From Saccharicrinis aurantiacus (lineage in GTDB: Bacteria > Bacteroidota > Bacteroidia > Bacteroidales > Marinilabiliaceae), in NCBI RefSeq assembly GCF_001660705.2, contig NZ_LYBV02000039.1:1-64000 (forward strand): a stretch of 64,000 bases of DNA, written 5' to 3'. The first letter of the stretch is position 1; every line of letters starts with the position of its first letter. The notes beneath the pieces were generated by a model, which saw only the letters and a program-made list of their open reading frames with translations, made no database searches and was not told where the DNA came from. Below, in pieces: positions 34,393 to 43,193 of this stretch. Position numbers and translations under genes: made by a program.

Positions 34393-35220
34393 ATGTTAGA
34401 ATTCTTCGAATTATTTCAATACAAATTTTTCACAAATGCGCTTTTGGCGGGTTTATTAACAAGCATTTTAGCTGGTATTATTGGCACCTATATAGTATCG
34501 CGCAGAATTGTTTTTATTAGTGGAGGAATTACCCATGCTTCATTTGGAGGCATTGGAATTGCTTATTTTCTGGGCCTTAATCCGTTTTTAGGGGCTGCTG
34601 TATTTGCAGTTTTCTCTGCTTTAGGTATTGAGTGGTCGGCGCAAAAAGCAAAAGTAAGAGAGGATAGTGCCATTGCTATTCTCTGGTCATTAGGAATGGC
34701 CATAGGTATCATTTTTGTTTTTATGACACCTGGCTATACACCAAACCTAATGGGTTTTCTTTTCGGAAATATACTAACAGTTACTACTACAGATATAATT
34801 GTTACGGCCATATTTGCGTTAATTATTATTGCCGCCAACATTCTTTTTTTTCGACCTATTTTGTACACTGCCTTTGATGAGAACTATGCATCTACCACAG
34901 GTTTAAATGTTAAACTCATCAAGTATAGCATGGCAGTTGCTGTTGCATTGGCAATTGTATTAAGCATACGAATTGCTGGTATTATACTAGTATTATCCTT
35001 ATTTACTATACCACAAGCAGCTTCAATGCTGATAACTAAAGATTATAAAAAAATAATATTTTGGTCTATCCTTTTTGGTTTTATAGGAATAATTGCCGGA
35101 TTAAGTGCTTCTTATTTTATGGATATCCCATCGGGTGCAACCATAATATTTGCATTAATAAGCATATGGATAATGATTAGAGCTGTAATTTTTATAAAAG
35201 ATAAACTGAATTTAAAGTAG
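34393..35220 (+). CDS. Metal ABC transporter permease (ZnuB/TroC family)
   Basis: 275 residues with about eight transmembrane helices; conserved ABC-3 segments LLTSILAGIIGTYIVSRR, FISGGITHASFGGIGIA, FSALGIEW and IPSGATIIF. Completes the Zn/Mn-type importer. Its last codons overlap the convergent ispD gene by 9 bp. Confidence 0.92.
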   Translation: MLEFFELFQYKFFTNALLAGLLTSILAGIIGTYIVSRRIVFISGGITHASFGGIGIAYFLGLNPFLGAAVFAVFSALGIEWSAQKAKVREDSAIAILWSLGMAIGIIFVFMTPGYTPNLMGFLFGNILTVTTTDIIVTAIFALIIIAANILFFRPILYTAFDENYASTTGLNVKLIKYSMAVAVALAIVLSIRIAGIILVLSLFTIPQAASMLITKDYKKIIFWSILFGFIGIIAGLSASYFMDIPSGATIIFALISIWIMIRAVIFIKDKLNLK

Positions 35221-35871
35221 GCATTCTCCAATCTTTAAATCCATTGGTGTGGTTACTTTTATATTTTCTCTATTACCATCAACCAAATGGATTTGTTTTC
35301 CGAGCTTTTCAACAACACTAGCATCATCTGTAAATAATTCACTAAAACCTTGTTTATAGGCTTCTTGTAGTATTTCTGAAGTAAAAACCTGGGGGGTTTG
35401 TACCATCTTATAAACCGATCTATCAACAGCAACACTGGTACTATTTTGAATTTCTCTTATGGATTCAATGGCATCAGTAACTGGTATGGCATTGCCATTA
35501 ATTTCTGCCGCAGCATAACATCGCTCCAGAGTACCTGAACTAACAAGAGGACGAACTCCATCGTGGACTCCAACAAGGCAAGGTTCACTTATTTCCTTTA
35601 AACCATTTTGTACACTATGGAATCTAGTATTTCCTCCTTCAGTAATCGTGTGCTCAATTTTAAAAGAGTGATCAATACACAACTGTTGCCAATAACTCAC
35701 TTGAGTGGATGGAAGCACTAAAACAACCTTAATTTCATCATCAAAATTGTGAAAAGCACGGATAGTATGCATCAAAATCGGTTCGCCTTTCAATAACAAA
35801 AATTGTTTTGGTATATCACTTTTCATTCGCGATCCGCTACCCCCTGCAACAATAATAACAGCTTTTCTCAT
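35212..35871 (-). CDS. ispD: 2-C-methyl-D-erythritol 4-phosphate cytidylyltransferase
   Basis: About 219 residues. N-terminal nucleotide-binding loop IIVAGGSGSRMKSDIPKQF, HDGVRPLVS near residue 100, IPVTDAIESI near 127 and QTPQVFTSEIL near 160 are the IspD/TarI signatures. It makes CDP-methylerythritol from CTP in the non-mevalonate isoprenoid pathway. The frame continues to 35898, but the ATG at 35869-35871 (MRKAVIIVAGG) gives the standard family N-terminus. TarI (ribitol-phosphate) is an alternative, less likely here. Confidence 0.9.
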   Translation of the reverse strand: MRKAVIIVAGGSGSRMKSDIPKQFLLLKGEPILMHTIRAFHNFDDEIKVVLVLPSTQVSYWQQLCIDHSFKIEHTITEGGNTRFHSVQNGLKEISEPCLVGVHDGVRPLVSSGTLERCYAAAEINGNAIPVTDAIESIREIQNSTSVAVDRSVYKMVQTPQVFTSEILQEAYKQGFSELFTDDASVVEKLGKQIHLVDGNRENIKVTTPMDLKIGECLL

Positions 35872-36007
35872 ACTTTTAATTTGATGATTCAGCATCAAAA
35901 TTAATCAAAAGTTAGGCATCCAGATTAAAGCAGTGTGTAAATATTTATCTAATGATTTTTTAGTATTCTATTTGTACCTTGAAATCCTAAATAAAAATAT
36001 AGAAAAT

Positions 36008-36667
36008 ATGCTACCAGAAGGAATATTTGATTTTTTAGTGCAGTTAAGTATTAATAACAATAAAGAATGGTTTCATAACAATAAGCCTTTCTACCAAAAA
36101 GCTAAAACAGATTTTGAAACTTATGTGGATGAATTAATTGGCTTAACTAACAATATTGATAAAAGGATAGGTCATCCTAAAGCAAAAGACTGTACGTTTA
36201 GAATTTTTAGAGATGTAAGATTCTCGAATAATAAACTACCTTATAAAAATAACTTTGGAGCCCATATTAACCGCGATGGACGCAAGAGTATATATGGAGG
36301 ATATTATTTGCATATTGAGCCTGATAATAGCTTTATAGGCGGTGGCATCCATGTTCCGCAACCTAACGAATTAAAGAAAATACGTTCCTTCATTTTAGAG
36401 AATCCCGAGGAGTATAGAAGCATTATTAACGATAAAACATTTAATACAATGTTTCCTGAAATGTATGGAGATAAATTAAAAACTGCTCCTAAAGGATTTG
36501 ATAAGAATGATGAAAATATTGCTTTAATCAGAAATAAATCATACACTGTTATAACTCAATTAAGTGATGATGAAGTCCAATCATCTGAATTAAATACAAT
36601 AATTGAAAACACTTTTAAAACTATAAAACCACTGAATGACTTTTTAAATGAAGCTCTAGAAAACTAA
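36008..36667 (+). CDS. DUF2461 (TIGR02453-type) protein
   Basis: 219 residues. Matches the DUF2461 layout: FLVQLSINNNKEWFHNNKPF at the start, IDKRIGHPKAKDCTFRIFRD and PYKNNFGAHINRDGRKS around 75, GGYYLHIEPDNSFIGGGIH near 97 and LKTAPKGFDKNDENIALIR near 157. Cytosolic; function unknown. The frame extends 25 codons upstream to 35933 but that extension is Leu/Tyr-rich and unlike the family; the ATG at 36008 is used. Confidence 0.88.
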   Translation: MLPEGIFDFLVQLSINNNKEWFHNNKPFYQKAKTDFETYVDELIGLTNNIDKRIGHPKAKDCTFRIFRDVRFSNNKLPYKNNFGAHINRDGRKSIYGGYYLHIEPDNSFIGGGIHVPQPNELKKIRSFILENPEEYRSIINDKTFNTMFPEMYGDKLKTAPKGFDKNDENIALIRNKSYTVITQLSDDEVQSSELNTIIENTFKTIKPLNDFLNEALEN

Positions 36668-36678
36668 TAATTAGTGCA

Positions 36679-36716
36679 TAAAAAAAGGGATTTCAACCGT
36701 TGTTGAATCCCTTTCT
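36679..36716. terminator. Bidirectional terminator between DUF2461 and the CDF operon
   Basis: Arms AAGGGATTTCAAC (36685-36697) and GTTGAATCCCTT (36702-36713), one bulge. T7 follows on the - strand and CTTTT on the + strand. Confidence 0.8.
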
Positions 36717-36718
36717 TT

Positions 36719-36842
36719 TAACCTAAACCCTAATCTATGAAAAAAAACTTCTTATGTCTGTTTTATGCGGATTTCATAAAATTGGAATGCCTTAGAGACA
36801 TTCCAATTTATAACCTAAACCCTAACCTAATCTATGAAAAAC
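36719..36842 (+). repeat. Two copies of a TAACCTAAACCCTAA...TCTATGAAAAA leader-like repeat around a perfect hairpin
   Basis: Copy 1 (36719-36744) and copy 2 (36811-36842) are the same except for a 6-base CCTAAC-type insertion in copy 2. Each ends in ATGAAAAA, as at the start of many secreted-protein genes in this phylum, but no signal-peptide gene follows: copy 1 opens a 57-codon frame without homology by eye, copy 2 only 18 codons. Between them is an 11-bp perfect hairpin AAATTGGAATG/CATTCCAATTT (36779-36789, 36799-36809). Remnants of deleted genes, or a structured RNA, are both possible. Confidence 0.6.
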
Positions 36843-36919
36843 TCTCTTGCTCTTCGAATAGGAATAAAACAAACTGCGTGCCAAAAATAACATCTGACCA
36901 ATATTTAGGGTAAATATTT

Positions 36920-37777
36920 TTACTTTTCTAAGGAATCTATATGAATAGTAACTCCAATATTATGCTCATCGCGGATCAATTTTTGATAATCCATTGCAAC
37001 TTTACTAGCTTCGTTTAACGACATATCCCCGGGTAAATATATATGGAAAGTTAGCTCAGCATGGTTTCCATATTGATGTAATAAGAAGTGATGTGCTTCG
37101 AGCGGATATTCAAAATTAGACTTCCCTATTTGAAGGATACTTTCTTTTAGGTCGTCATCAATTTTTTCTCCTAAAAATAAAGAGAATGCCTCCTTGAGTA
37201 TAGAGTAGGTAGTATAAAATATTAATGCTGAAACAATTAACCCCAACACACCATCCATCCACCAAAAGTATTTACCTAAAAATAAACCCACCAATATTAT
37301 TAAACTGGATAATGCATCACTGCGATGGTGCCATCCATCAGCGACCAAAGATTTTGAGTTTATTTTTTTTCCAAAAATGATAGAATACTGAGCCATTATT
37401 TCTTTTACAACTAATGAAATAACTGTAACTATAATTGCCCACATCCCATACTGAGATTCTTGATGATCGCGAAGCTTAATAAAGGATTCGTATGTGAAAT
37501 TAACCCCAACAAGAGCCAATAAAAAACCAACAAATATTGTTGATACTAATTCTGCTCGTCCATGACCAAAAGGGTGTTCTTCATCTGCCGGTTTATCAGA
37601 TATTTTTATACCTATTAATACTGCAAAAGAAGAAACTGAATCAGTTAGAGTATGCCAAGCATCAGCTATTAATGCTACCGAGTTGTATAACAAACCCACC
37701 CAAAGTTTAATAGCAAATAGTACAATATTAAGTACTATTGATAACCAAGATATTATAACACCAATGTTTCGTTTCAT
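36920..37777 (-). CDS. CDF-family cation diffusion facilitator (divalent metal exporter)
   Basis: 285 residues. Six transmembrane helices; the metal sites are DAWHTLTDS in helix 2 (about 39-47) and DGWHHRSDAL in helix 5 (about 145-154), the HxxxD pairs of the ZitB/FieF group. The cytoplasmic C-terminal domain has the usual His (ALEAHHFLLHQYGNHAEL-type segment, shown by HHFLLHQYGNH). Exports Zn, Fe or Mn against protons. Last gene of hemW-rhodanese-CDF on the - strand, 11 bp after the rhodanese gene. Confidence 0.92.
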   Translation of the reverse strand: MKRNIGVIISWLSIVLNIVLFAIKLWVGLLYNSVALIADAWHTLTDSVSSFAVLIGIKISDKPADEEHPFGHGRAELVSTIFVGFLLALVGVNFTYESFIKLRDHQESQYGMWAIIVTVISLVVKEIMAQYSIIFGKKINSKSLVADGWHHRSDALSSLIILVGLFLGKYFWWMDGVLGLIVSALIFYTTYSILKEAFSLFLGEKIDDDLKESILQIGKSNFEYPLEAHHFLLHQYGNHAELTFHIYLPGDMSLNEASKVAMDYQKLIRDEHNIGVTIHIDSLEK

Positions 37778-37788
37778 CCAATTATTAT

Positions 37789-38175
37789 TTACTCCTTAAT
37801 GAAAGGGTATGTTTTTGTATCCCAATTTTTAACACCTCCGCTTAACTGATAAACTGTTTGATATCCTTGTTTCAATATCCATTCACCAGCCTGTTTTGAA
37901 CGTTTTCCAACTTCACAATAAATAAAGATTGGCGTATCCTTAGAGGTTTTATCTAATATAGGTTTTAATATTTCTTTTTTACCACCGTAAACCGCTTTAT
38001 TAAGATGTCCCTTTTTGTAATATTTTGATTCCCTAATATCAACAATTAAAACATTTTCTGCCTTTTGTGACAACTCATAAAACTGCTTACAATTAATAGA
38101 ACATACCTCTTTAACTTGAGCTTTTAAAGTAGAATGGACAATAAACAGTATACAAACAATAATCAAATTCTTCAT
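37789..38175 (-). CDS. Exported rhodanese-like sulfurtransferase
   Basis: 128 residues. Signal peptide (1-19, LKAQ), then a single rhodanese domain with VLIVDIRESKYYKKGHL and active-site loop IYCEVGKRSKQA (catalytic Cys about residue 88) and GYQTVYQLSGGVKNW. Periplasmic sulfur or redox role; acceptor unknown. 3 bp after hemW, 11 bp before the CDF gene. Confidence 0.88.
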   Translation of the reverse strand: MKNLIIVCILFIVHSTLKAQVKEVCSINCKQFYELSQKAENVLIVDIRESKYYKKGHLNKAVYGGKKEILKPILDKTSKDTPIFIYCEVGKRSKQAGEWILKQGYQTVYQLSGGVKNWDTKTYPFIKE

Positions 38176-38178
38176 AAA

Positions 38179-39306
38179 CTACACCATAAAAAAATCACTA
38201 ATAATTTTGTCTGTCAAAAACTTACTATCGCGTTTAACACTAACAAAACCATTATCAATTATTAATTTACTGTTATCTAAATAATCTTGTAATACAGTAT
38301 TAAAATGAGATAAAAATGTACTCTCGAATTTACTCTTTAACACATCTAAACTTAAACCTTTTTTCGTTCGTAAACTGAGCATTATAGTTTCATTATAGCT
38401 ATCTATTAAACTTAATGATTCAGAATCGAAATACGCTTGGTTTGTGCTTATACCATCAACATACTTATCTAAATTAGAATAGTTCCATCGCCTTATGGTA
38501 CCATCAAAGGAGTGTGCTGACGGTCCGAAACCAAAGTACTTATTACCATTCCAGTAATTAGAATTGTGATTAGATTCGTAATCAGGCAAGCTAAAATTAG
38601 AAATTTCATAATCATTAAACCCACCTTTTGCTAGACCTTCAACAAGTGCATCATATTGTTTCACACTTTCGGAATCATTAATCTCTAATATTTCCTTTTT
38701 TTGCAATCGTTTATAAAAAGGAGTATCAGGCTCAAAGGTAAGGTGATAAGCTGAAATATGCTGAACTCCTAAACTTAAAGCTTCATTAATTGAAGAATTC
38801 CACTCTTCTGAGGTCATTCCTGGTATTCCATAAATTAAATCTATACTTAAATTATTAATACCTGCTTCCCTAATATTATTTACAGCCTCTACCGCCTGAC
38901 TTTTGTTATGCCTGCGATTCATAAACTTTAATATTCTATTATTAAAACTTTGAACCCCCATGCTAATTCTATTGACACCAAAGGCTTTTAAACCCTTTAT
39001 ATAATCAACAGTAACATCATCCGGATTTACTTCAACAGTAATCTCTTTTGTTAATGATATATCGAAAGTTTTATTAATAACGTCGAAAATAGATTTAAAA
39101 TCACTTAATGACAATAAACTAGGTGTTCCTCCACCAAAATAAATAGTAGCTACTTTTCGTGTATTAAATTCATCAGCTCGTAATTCTATTTCTTTGATAA
39201 GTGCATTTAAATAGTCACTTTTGTTAGTTAAACGAATAATGCTGTAAAAATCGCAATAACCACACTTTTTTGAGCAAAACGGAACATGTATATATATACC
39301 AATCAT
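38179..39306 (-). CDS. hemW: HemW-type radical SAM protein (heme chaperone)
   Basis: 375 residues. Radical SAM Cys motif PFCSKKCGYCDFYS (Cys in CxxxCxxC, about 9-17), IYFGGGTPSLLS near 55, EVNPDDVT near 94, GVNRISMGVQSFN near 112 and SIDLIYGIPGMT near 156; C-terminal HemN_C domain. HemW inserts or carries heme and was long called a coproporphyrinogen oxidase homologue. Starts the hemW-rhodanese-CDF operon. A near-perfect parS site lies 25 bp upstream of its start. Confidence 0.9.
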   Translation of the reverse strand: MIGIYIHVPFCSKKCGYCDFYSIIRLTNKSDYLNALIKEIELRADEFNTRKVATIYFGGGTPSLLSLSDFKSIFDVINKTFDISLTKEITVEVNPDDVTVDYIKGLKAFGVNRISMGVQSFNNRILKFMNRRHNKSQAVEAVNNIREAGINNLSIDLIYGIPGMTSEEWNSSINEALSLGVQHISAYHLTFEPDTPFYKRLQKKEILEINDSESVKQYDALVEGLAKGGFNDYEISNFSLPDYESNHNSNYWNGNKYFGFGPSAHSFDGTIRRWNYSNLDKYVDGISTNQAYFDSESLSLIDSYNETIMLSLRTKKGLSLDVLKSKFESTFLSHFNTVLQDYLDNSKLIIDNGFVSVKRDSKFLTDKIISDFFMV

Positions 39307-39330
39307 TGGAACTAATTTTGTTTTAGTTAA

Positions 39331-39346
39331 CGTTTCACGTGAAACA
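39331..39346. other. Chromosomal parS site (CGTTTCACGTGAAACA)
   Basis: 15 of 16 bases match the widely conserved ParB-binding site TGTTTCACGTGAAACA, with a perfect 14-bp palindrome GTTTCACGTGAAAC. It is intergenic between hemW and the VanZ gene, so not explained by coding. About 3 kb left of the proposed origin. Confidence 0.85.
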
Positions 39347-39413
39347 ATAGTTTATAATAAAATAGAGAGGTTATTAACAGCTTATCAACTTTTAAAACTT
39401 TTACGATAATACA

Positions 39414-39821
39414 ATGCGCCTATTAAAATCTTATATACGAACCATACTGGTAATAATATCTATATCGATACTAAGCCTTATGAATGTTGGTAAAGTAGTA
39501 CCAAACGATATTAATTTTTTCAAACACATTGATAAGTTAGTCCACTTTTGTATGTATTTTGGGTTAAGCTTCGTATTTCTACTTGAGAACCATGCTCATA
39601 AAATACACATTAAAAAAAGATGGATTGTTTTAGATACCATTGCGATTGGTATAATAATGGAGTTTTTACAACTGTATTTAACAAGCACTCGAAACGGAAA
39701 CATTTACGATGCTATTTTTAATTTTTTAGGTGTATGTTTTGGCACTGGCTTATTTTTAATACTTAAAAACAAGCCAACTGTATACAAGTTATTTCTGATA
39801 AAAGTAGATTATAATAAATAA
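39414..39821 (+). CDS. VanZ-family membrane protein
   Basis: 135 residues, four predicted transmembrane helices (about 10-28, 41-58, 71-90, 101-121). The VanZ pattern is visible in DKLVHFCMYFGLSFVF, GIIMEFLQLYLTSTRNGNIYDA (shown to IIMEFLQLYL and NIYDAIFNFLG). Function in most bacteria is unknown, with the glycopeptide-resistance name inherited. Convergent with, and overlapping by 13 bp, the Rrf2 gene. Confidence 0.85.
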   Translation: MRLLKSYIRTILVIISISILSLMNVGKVVPNDINFFKHIDKLVHFCMYFGLSFVFLLENHAHKIHIKKRWIVLDTIAIGIIMEFLQLYLTSTRNGNIYDAIFNFLGVCFGTGLFLILKNKPTVYKLFLIKVDYNK

Positions 39822-40252
39822 TAATCTTCCTTCTCACCAACCTTATTCACAATATTGGCAAAAGTTTCATTTTTAAATAAATTATAAAGTTGTTTTCTAA
39901 TATCGCTAAACTGATCGTGAACAGAACACGGTTTACTATTTGAATCTGCAGCTTTACAACTATTCATACCTATTAAACAGGTTTCAAATATATCCATTCC
40001 ATCAATTATTTTAACAATATCTAATAGTGTTAATTCCTCAGGATCAACGGCTAATGAAAAACCACCATGGGGGCCTTTATTGGAAGATAATATTTTTTGC
40101 TTAGCCAAGGTTTGAAGTATTTTACCTAAAAAGGGGGTAGGAATTTCTAAATCAGAAGAGATTTGTTTTATGCCAATTTTCTTTCCTTCTTCTTGATGGA
40201 TAGCTAAATAAATTACTGATCGAACAGCATATTTACACGTATTTGATAACAT
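39809..40252 (-). CDS. Rrf2-family transcriptional regulator with Fe-S cysteines
   Basis: 147 residues. Winged-helix N-terminus (NTCKYAVRSVIYLAIHQ, IGIKQISSDLEIPTPFLGKI, SNKGPHGGFSLA) and three Cys, Cys92, Cys98 and Cys108 (CLIGMNSC...PC), the usual ligands of an Fe-S cluster in IscR/NsrR-type proteins. It probably senses cluster state, NO or redox. It lies 119 bp downstream of the LutB-type gene on the same strand and may be co-transcribed with it. Confidence 0.9.
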   Translation of the reverse strand: MLSNTCKYAVRSVIYLAIHQEEGKKIGIKQISSDLEIPTPFLGKILQTLAKQKILSSNKGPHGGFSLAVDPEELTLLDIVKIIDGMDIFETCLIGMNSCKAADSNSKPCSVHDQFSDIRKQLYNLFKNETFANIVNKVGEKEDYYLL

Positions 40253-40371
40253 ATTATCTTAAAGTTTTAAAAGTACAATTTTCTATATTGGTTTATCAAG
40301 ATTTCAACTTATAAACAATATATAAAGATTTTGAAATGCTAAAATACACAAATATAGAATAAGTACTTATT

Positions 40372-41748
40372 TTACTTTCTTTTTTTTGACCATTGTTTAC
40401 TAAAGGATTCTTTAGCAATACCATCTAATTTTCTTTTGTCTCCTATCAGCTTGGATTGTACCATTGTTAATCCAGCATTTTTTAGTGAACCTGGGAGAAA
40501 ATCCATTAATGCCCTAGATTGAAATACAGAGGAAGTGAAGTTTGTTGACATCTTTTCAACAAAGGATACATTACCTCTCTCAACTGAATCCTTTCTATTG
40601 TGTAATAGCAATTTAGGAAGTGGTATTTTAACCGGACAAACCTCTTCACAGCGTCCGCATAAACTACAAGCAAAGCTTAAATGTTTATAACTTCCGAAAT
40701 GTTTAAAATGTGGTGTAATAACACTACCAATTGGTCCGCTATAGGTAGCATCATAAGTATAACCACCAATATTTTTATAAATAGGACAAGCATTTAAACA
40801 AGCTCCACATCGAATACACGATAGAGATTCTGCTTGTGTTGGCTGACTATAGAGTTCAGATCGGCCATTATCTAATAAAATGATAATCATTTTCTCAGGA
40901 CCATCTATTTCACCGTCCTTTTTTGCACTCGTATAAATAGTATTATAAACCGTCATTTGCTGACCGGTACCATGCGCTGATAATAAAGGCCAAAAGGTAC
41001 CTAAGTCTTTATATGAAGGTATAATTTTCTCTATACCCGCAATTACAATATGTGTTTTAGGAAATGATGCAGACATAATTGCGTTACCCTCATTTTCGGT
41101 AACTGCAATACCACCAATATCCGCTAGTAAAAAATTAGCACCCGTTACACCTATATCAGCATTTATAAAATCATCACGAAGCTTTTCTCTTACAAAATTA
41201 GTTAGGTACTCTGGTGATCCATCTATATCTGTACCAAAGTGTACATGAAACAAATCGGCAATATCTTGCTTTGATTTATGCATTGCTGGTGTAACAATAT
41301 GATATGGTTTTTCACCAGCAACCTGAACAATATATTCACCTAAATCAGTTTCAACCGACTTAACACCAATAGCCTCTGCTCCTTCGTTAAATTCAATTTC
41401 CTCAGTGGTCATTGATTTACTTTTAACAACAAGCTTGGCTTTTTCTGTTTTTAAAATATCTTGAATATAACCAATAGCTTCCTCTGAATCTTGCGCCCAT
41501 AAAACCTCGTTATTGTTAGCAATTGCTTTTTCTTCAAACTGCAACAAGTAAGTGTGTAAGTTTTTCAGAACCTCTCTTTTTTGAGCAGCAGCACGATTTC
41601 TTGCGATATTAATATCTGCATAACGCAGCTCTCCTTTTTCAACAGCTGCATTATAGCGCGATATATTAAATTTTATTTTATCGCGATGCTTTATATCAAA
41701 AGCGATATCCTCAGATTTTTTTTGAAATTTTTTTGATTCTAAACTCAC
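40372..41748 (-). CDS. lutB: LutB/LldF-type iron-sulfur lactate-utilization protein
   Basis: 458 residues. N-terminal LUD domain (about 60-290, with GVTGANFLLADIGGIAV) and two C-terminal [4Fe-4S] groups CIRCGACLNACPIYK (about 307-321) and CSLCGRCEEVCPVKIPLP (about 357-374). In lutABC operons this subunit works with LutA and LutC to oxidise L-lactate. Neither lutA nor lutC is next to it, so the substrate in this organism is not certain. The Rrf2 regulator gene follows it. Confidence 0.85.
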   Translation of the reverse strand: MSLESKKFQKKSEDIAFDIKHRDKIKFNISRYNAAVEKGELRYADINIARNRAAAQKREVLKNLHTYLLQFEEKAIANNNEVLWAQDSEEAIGYIQDILKTEKAKLVVKSKSMTTEEIEFNEGAEAIGVKSVETDLGEYIVQVAGEKPYHIVTPAMHKSKQDIADLFHVHFGTDIDGSPEYLTNFVREKLRDDFINADIGVTGANFLLADIGGIAVTENEGNAIMSASFPKTHIVIAGIEKIIPSYKDLGTFWPLLSAHGTGQQMTVYNTIYTSAKKDGEIDGPEKMIIILLDNGRSELYSQPTQAESLSCIRCGACLNACPIYKNIGGYTYDATYSGPIGSVITPHFKHFGSYKHLSFACSLCGRCEEVCPVKIPLPKLLLHNRKDSVERGNVSFVEKMSTNFTSSVFQSRALMDFLPGSLKNAGLTMVQSKLIGDKRKLDGIAKESFSKQWSKKRK

Positions 41749-41825
41749 TATTGGTATTCTTTTAAGATATTAACAGTTTTAATAAATTGTTAATTCATTG
41801 TTATACTAATACTTAATGATGTGTA

Positions 41826-42263
41826 TTAACAAGGAATCTTATTTATACGGTTTTGATGTCTGCCACCCTCAAATTCTGTAGTAATAAAGGCTTCAATAAT
41901 CTCTTTAGCCTCCTCTACTGAAATAAAACGAGCTGGTAACGAACAAACATTAGCATTATTATGAGATCGAGCTAACTCTGATATTTCTTTATTCCAACAT
42001 AAAGCAGCTCTAATTCCTTGATGCTTATTAGCTGTCATATTAATACCATTTCCGCTTCCACAAACTGAAATACCCAAATCGGCAACGCCACTCTCAACAG
42101 AATTAGCCATAGGATGTGCATAATCAGCATAATCAGTACTCTCTGTAGAATTAGTACCAAAGTCAGCAACAACAATACCTTTAGCGCTAATAAATTCTTT
42201 CAACTCCTCCTTTAATTCGTAACCTGCATGATCGGCAGCAAAAGCAATTTTAGTAATTTTCAT
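41826..42263 (-). CDS. rpiB: Ribose-5-phosphate isomerase B
   Basis: About 145 residues. AFAADHAGYELKEEL, VADFGTNSTESTDYADYAHP, ADLGISVCGSGNGINMTANK, IRAALCWNKEISELARSHNN and NVCSLPARFIS are RpiB signatures, including the active-site Cys in VCGSG. Interconverts ribose 5-phosphate and ribulose 5-phosphate. The frame runs back to 42296, but the ATG at 42261-42263 (MKITKIAFAADHAG) is the family start and lies 11 bp after the promoter element. Last leftward gene before the proposed origin. Confidence 0.95.
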   Translation of the reverse strand: MKITKIAFAADHAGYELKEELKEFISAKGIVVADFGTNSTESTDYADYAHPMANSVESGVADLGISVCGSGNGINMTANKHQGIRAALCWNKEISELARSHNNANVCSLPARFISVEEAKEIIEAFITTEFEGGRHQNRINKIPC

Positions 42264-42273
42264 TTTTTTGTTG

Positions 42274-42281
42274 CAAAGATA
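42274..42281 (-). promoter_or_regulatory. -7 element TATCTTTG of rpiB
   Basis: Exact TAnnTTTG on the - strand, 11 bp before the ATG, implying a nearly leaderless transcript and excluding the longer start. Confidence 0.6.
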
Positions 42282-42299
42282 GAAAATGTACTGCATATA

Positions 42300-43166
42300 A
42301 GTTGCTAATAAGCTACTTTATACACATTAGTTTATAAACGGATAATGCACTTATATGCAGTAATGTGATAACTATTTAAACAACATACTACACATCTTTT
42401 CAACATATGAAATGACAATTATGACCGGTAATTTACTAGTCAACAATTCATTACTGTGAATAACGTGTGGATTCATGTTAACAATATGTGAATTGTAAAT
42501 TAAAAGAATATAAAAGTTTTTCTTGGAGTTTTGTAATTTTTAAATAAGCCTATGAGAGTTATTAAATGTCAAGTAAATTTTATAATAGTTTACTACTAAT
42601 TTCTAACAGTGTTTAAACACCAAAATTGGGAGTTAATAAGGTAATGTTATTAGATATTGTTAGTTTAAACAGTATGTTAATTAACTATTAAATATCACTA
42701 TTATACAATAGGTTAGCATTTAAAATTACTGTTAATTAAGTTTTAATTGATAGAATGTAAATGTTCATTGCAATTTAAAGCAACTAAAATCTCAATTATT
42801 TATAAACCGAATTAACAGCCTATTATCATTATCATTTTTCTTTTTAAAATTCTATCAGTTTATATTAATCTATTGTGTGAAAGAAAAGTTTAGTAACCAA
42901 TTGTTACGTTTTTTAATTTAAACAGGGTTTCATTTTATTCTAGAGAGATTGACTTTGATATTCGTTTCTAATCTATTTTAAAGCTAGTTTTAGTTAGTTA
43001 ATTACATAAAATAAGGAATAACTCATGATTCTTTTTTAATGTCTAAAAATAACTTGTATTTCGATTTTCAAGGATACGTGTTTCTTCTAGTTTACTACTT
43101 ACTTCACCTTTTAGATGATTCAACACTATTTTATAAAATTAAGTACTGTTGAATCAATATTCTTAT
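42300..43166. other. Candidate chromosomal replication origin (oriC)
   Basis: The longest gene-free stretch in the window. It contains exact DnaA boxes (TTATNCACA): TTATACACA at 42318-42326 on + and TTATTCACA at 42455-42463 on -, plus two-mismatch relatives at 42466-42474 (GAATCCACA) and 42487-42495 (CAATTCACA), all on -. TTTAAACA occurs at 42375, 42612, 42664 and 42917, the second inside the palindrome GTGTTTAAACAC. A 120-bp very AT-rich tract follows. Genes to the left read left and those to the right read right. parS sites flank at 3 kb and 11 kb. dnaA is not adjacent, which is usual in parts of this phylum. Function is inferred. Confidence 0.65.
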
Positions 43167-43193
43167 TAAATTTGCATTCTTTTATAAGTAGTA
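43093..43193. repeat. Nested inverted repeats upstream of nadA
   Basis: Outer arms TACTACTTA (43093-43101)/TAAGTAGTA (43185-43193) and inner perfect arms TGATTCAACA (43116-43125)/TGTTGAATCA (43147-43156). The inner right arm ends 10 bp before the promoter element TAAATTTG at 43167. They could be a regulator site for nadA or part of the origin. Confidence 0.6.
43167..43174 (+). promoter_or_regulatory. -7 element TAAATTTG, probable nadA promoter
   Basis: Exact TAnnTTTG, 190 bp before the nadA ATG, with GTTG 15-18 bp further upstream. It implies a leader of about 180 nt that contains the hairpin pair ATTTCAAA/TTTGAAAT (about 43255 and 43287). Confidence 0.45.

Noticed and set aside
36719-36842. 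Telomere-like CCCTAA repeats
   Set aside because: Only one or two CCTAA units per copy inside a leader-like sequence; a bacterial chromosome gives no support for a telomere.
36737-36910. 57-codon gene opening at the first ATGAAAAA
   Set aside because: No signal peptide, no recognisable family, and the frame runs through the hairpin and the second repeat copy.
39414-39821. Glycopeptide resistance gene
   Set aside because: VanZ-family name only; no van cluster is present and the family is common without resistance.
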